Source: Cytophagales bacterium (GTDB lineage Bacteria; Bacteroidota; Bacteroidia; Cytophagales; Cyclobacteriaceae). Taken from it: a stretch of DNA of 5,837 nucleotides. Both the position numbers and the translations under genes were made by a program. Where the stretch lies: NCBI GenBank assembly GCA_003500135.1, contig DNTA01000027.1, positions 1 through 5,837 on the forward strand, written 5' to 3'. The notes below the pieces were generated by a model. It saw only the letters and a program-made list of their open reading frames with translations, searched no databases and was not told the DNA's origin. This document shows, in pieces, positions 5,763 through 5,837 of this stretch (its first letter is position 1; each line of letters starts with the position of its first letter).

Positions 5763-5837
5763 TCGGGGTGGCAGGATTCGAACCTGCGACCCCCTGGTCC
5801 CAAACCAGGTGCGCTAACCGGACTGCGCTACACCCCG
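5763..5837 (-). tRNA. tRNA-Pro, anticodon TGG
   Basis: On the minus strand a full cloverleaf folds: acceptor CGGGGTG/CACCCCG (7 pairs), D stem GCGC/GCGC, anticodon stem CCTGG/CCAGG around loop TTTGGGA with anticodon TGG (5800-5802), and T stem GCAGG/CCTGC with TTCGAAT. The first pair is C1-G72, typical of bacterial tRNA-Pro, and the discriminator base is A. The CCA end is not encoded and would be added after transcription. The 5' end coincides with the right edge of the window, so its promoter is not visible. Confidence 0.97.

Noticed and set aside
5585..5773. A mobile element bounded by the tRNA-end direct repeat
   Set aside because: The enclosed 145 bases hold no integrase, transposase or inverted ends; only the repeat itself is supported.

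Overview
The window looks like chromosomal DNA of a Bacteroidota bacterium, most likely of the Cytophagales/Flavobacteriia kind. The evidence is low GC, a TonB-dependent receptor with an N-terminal carboxypeptidase-regulatory-like domain and a DEV-type TonB box, an acidic-tailed DUF4625-type lipoprotein, promoter elements of the TAnnTTTG (-7) type, and weak Shine-Dalgarno sequences. I could run no search, so family names come from recognising motifs.

Layout. Plus strand, 1-1813: the C-terminal two thirds of a COG0523/CobW-type GTPase (running in from the left edge), then two tandem Fur-superfamily regulators (822-1262 and 1373-1813). A rho-independent hairpin at 1840-1870, usable from both sides, separates these from two convergent minus-strand genes: a His-rich, two-domain DUF4625-type lipoprotein (1896-2813) and, upstream of it, a TonB-dependent outer-membrane receptor (2930-5284). 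The right 550 bases hold no convincing protein gene. They contain a degenerate coding-like remnant, a partial copy of a tRNA 3' end, a strong terminator and a complete tRNA-Pro(TGG) on the minus strand.

How the parts fit. Receptor and lipoprotein each carry near-identical palindromes of the form TGCAA-N5-TTGCA in their promoters: one 9-5-9 perfect palindrome before the receptor, and two copies flanking the -7 element before the lipoprotein. Fur-family boxes are dyads of this size, two Fur-like regulators lie next door, and COG0523 GTPases, ZnuD-like receptors and His-rich surface lipoproteins are recurrent parts of zinc-starvation responses. The best reading is therefore a zinc (Zur-type) acquisition locus: receptor imports zinc across the outer membrane, the lipoprotein binds or delivers metal at the cell surface, the GTPase handles metal inside, and one or both Fur paralogues repress the uptake genes when zinc is plentiful. 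Zinc rather than another metal is inference. The least described part is the pairing of the duplicated His-insert lipoprotein with the receptor under a shared operator.
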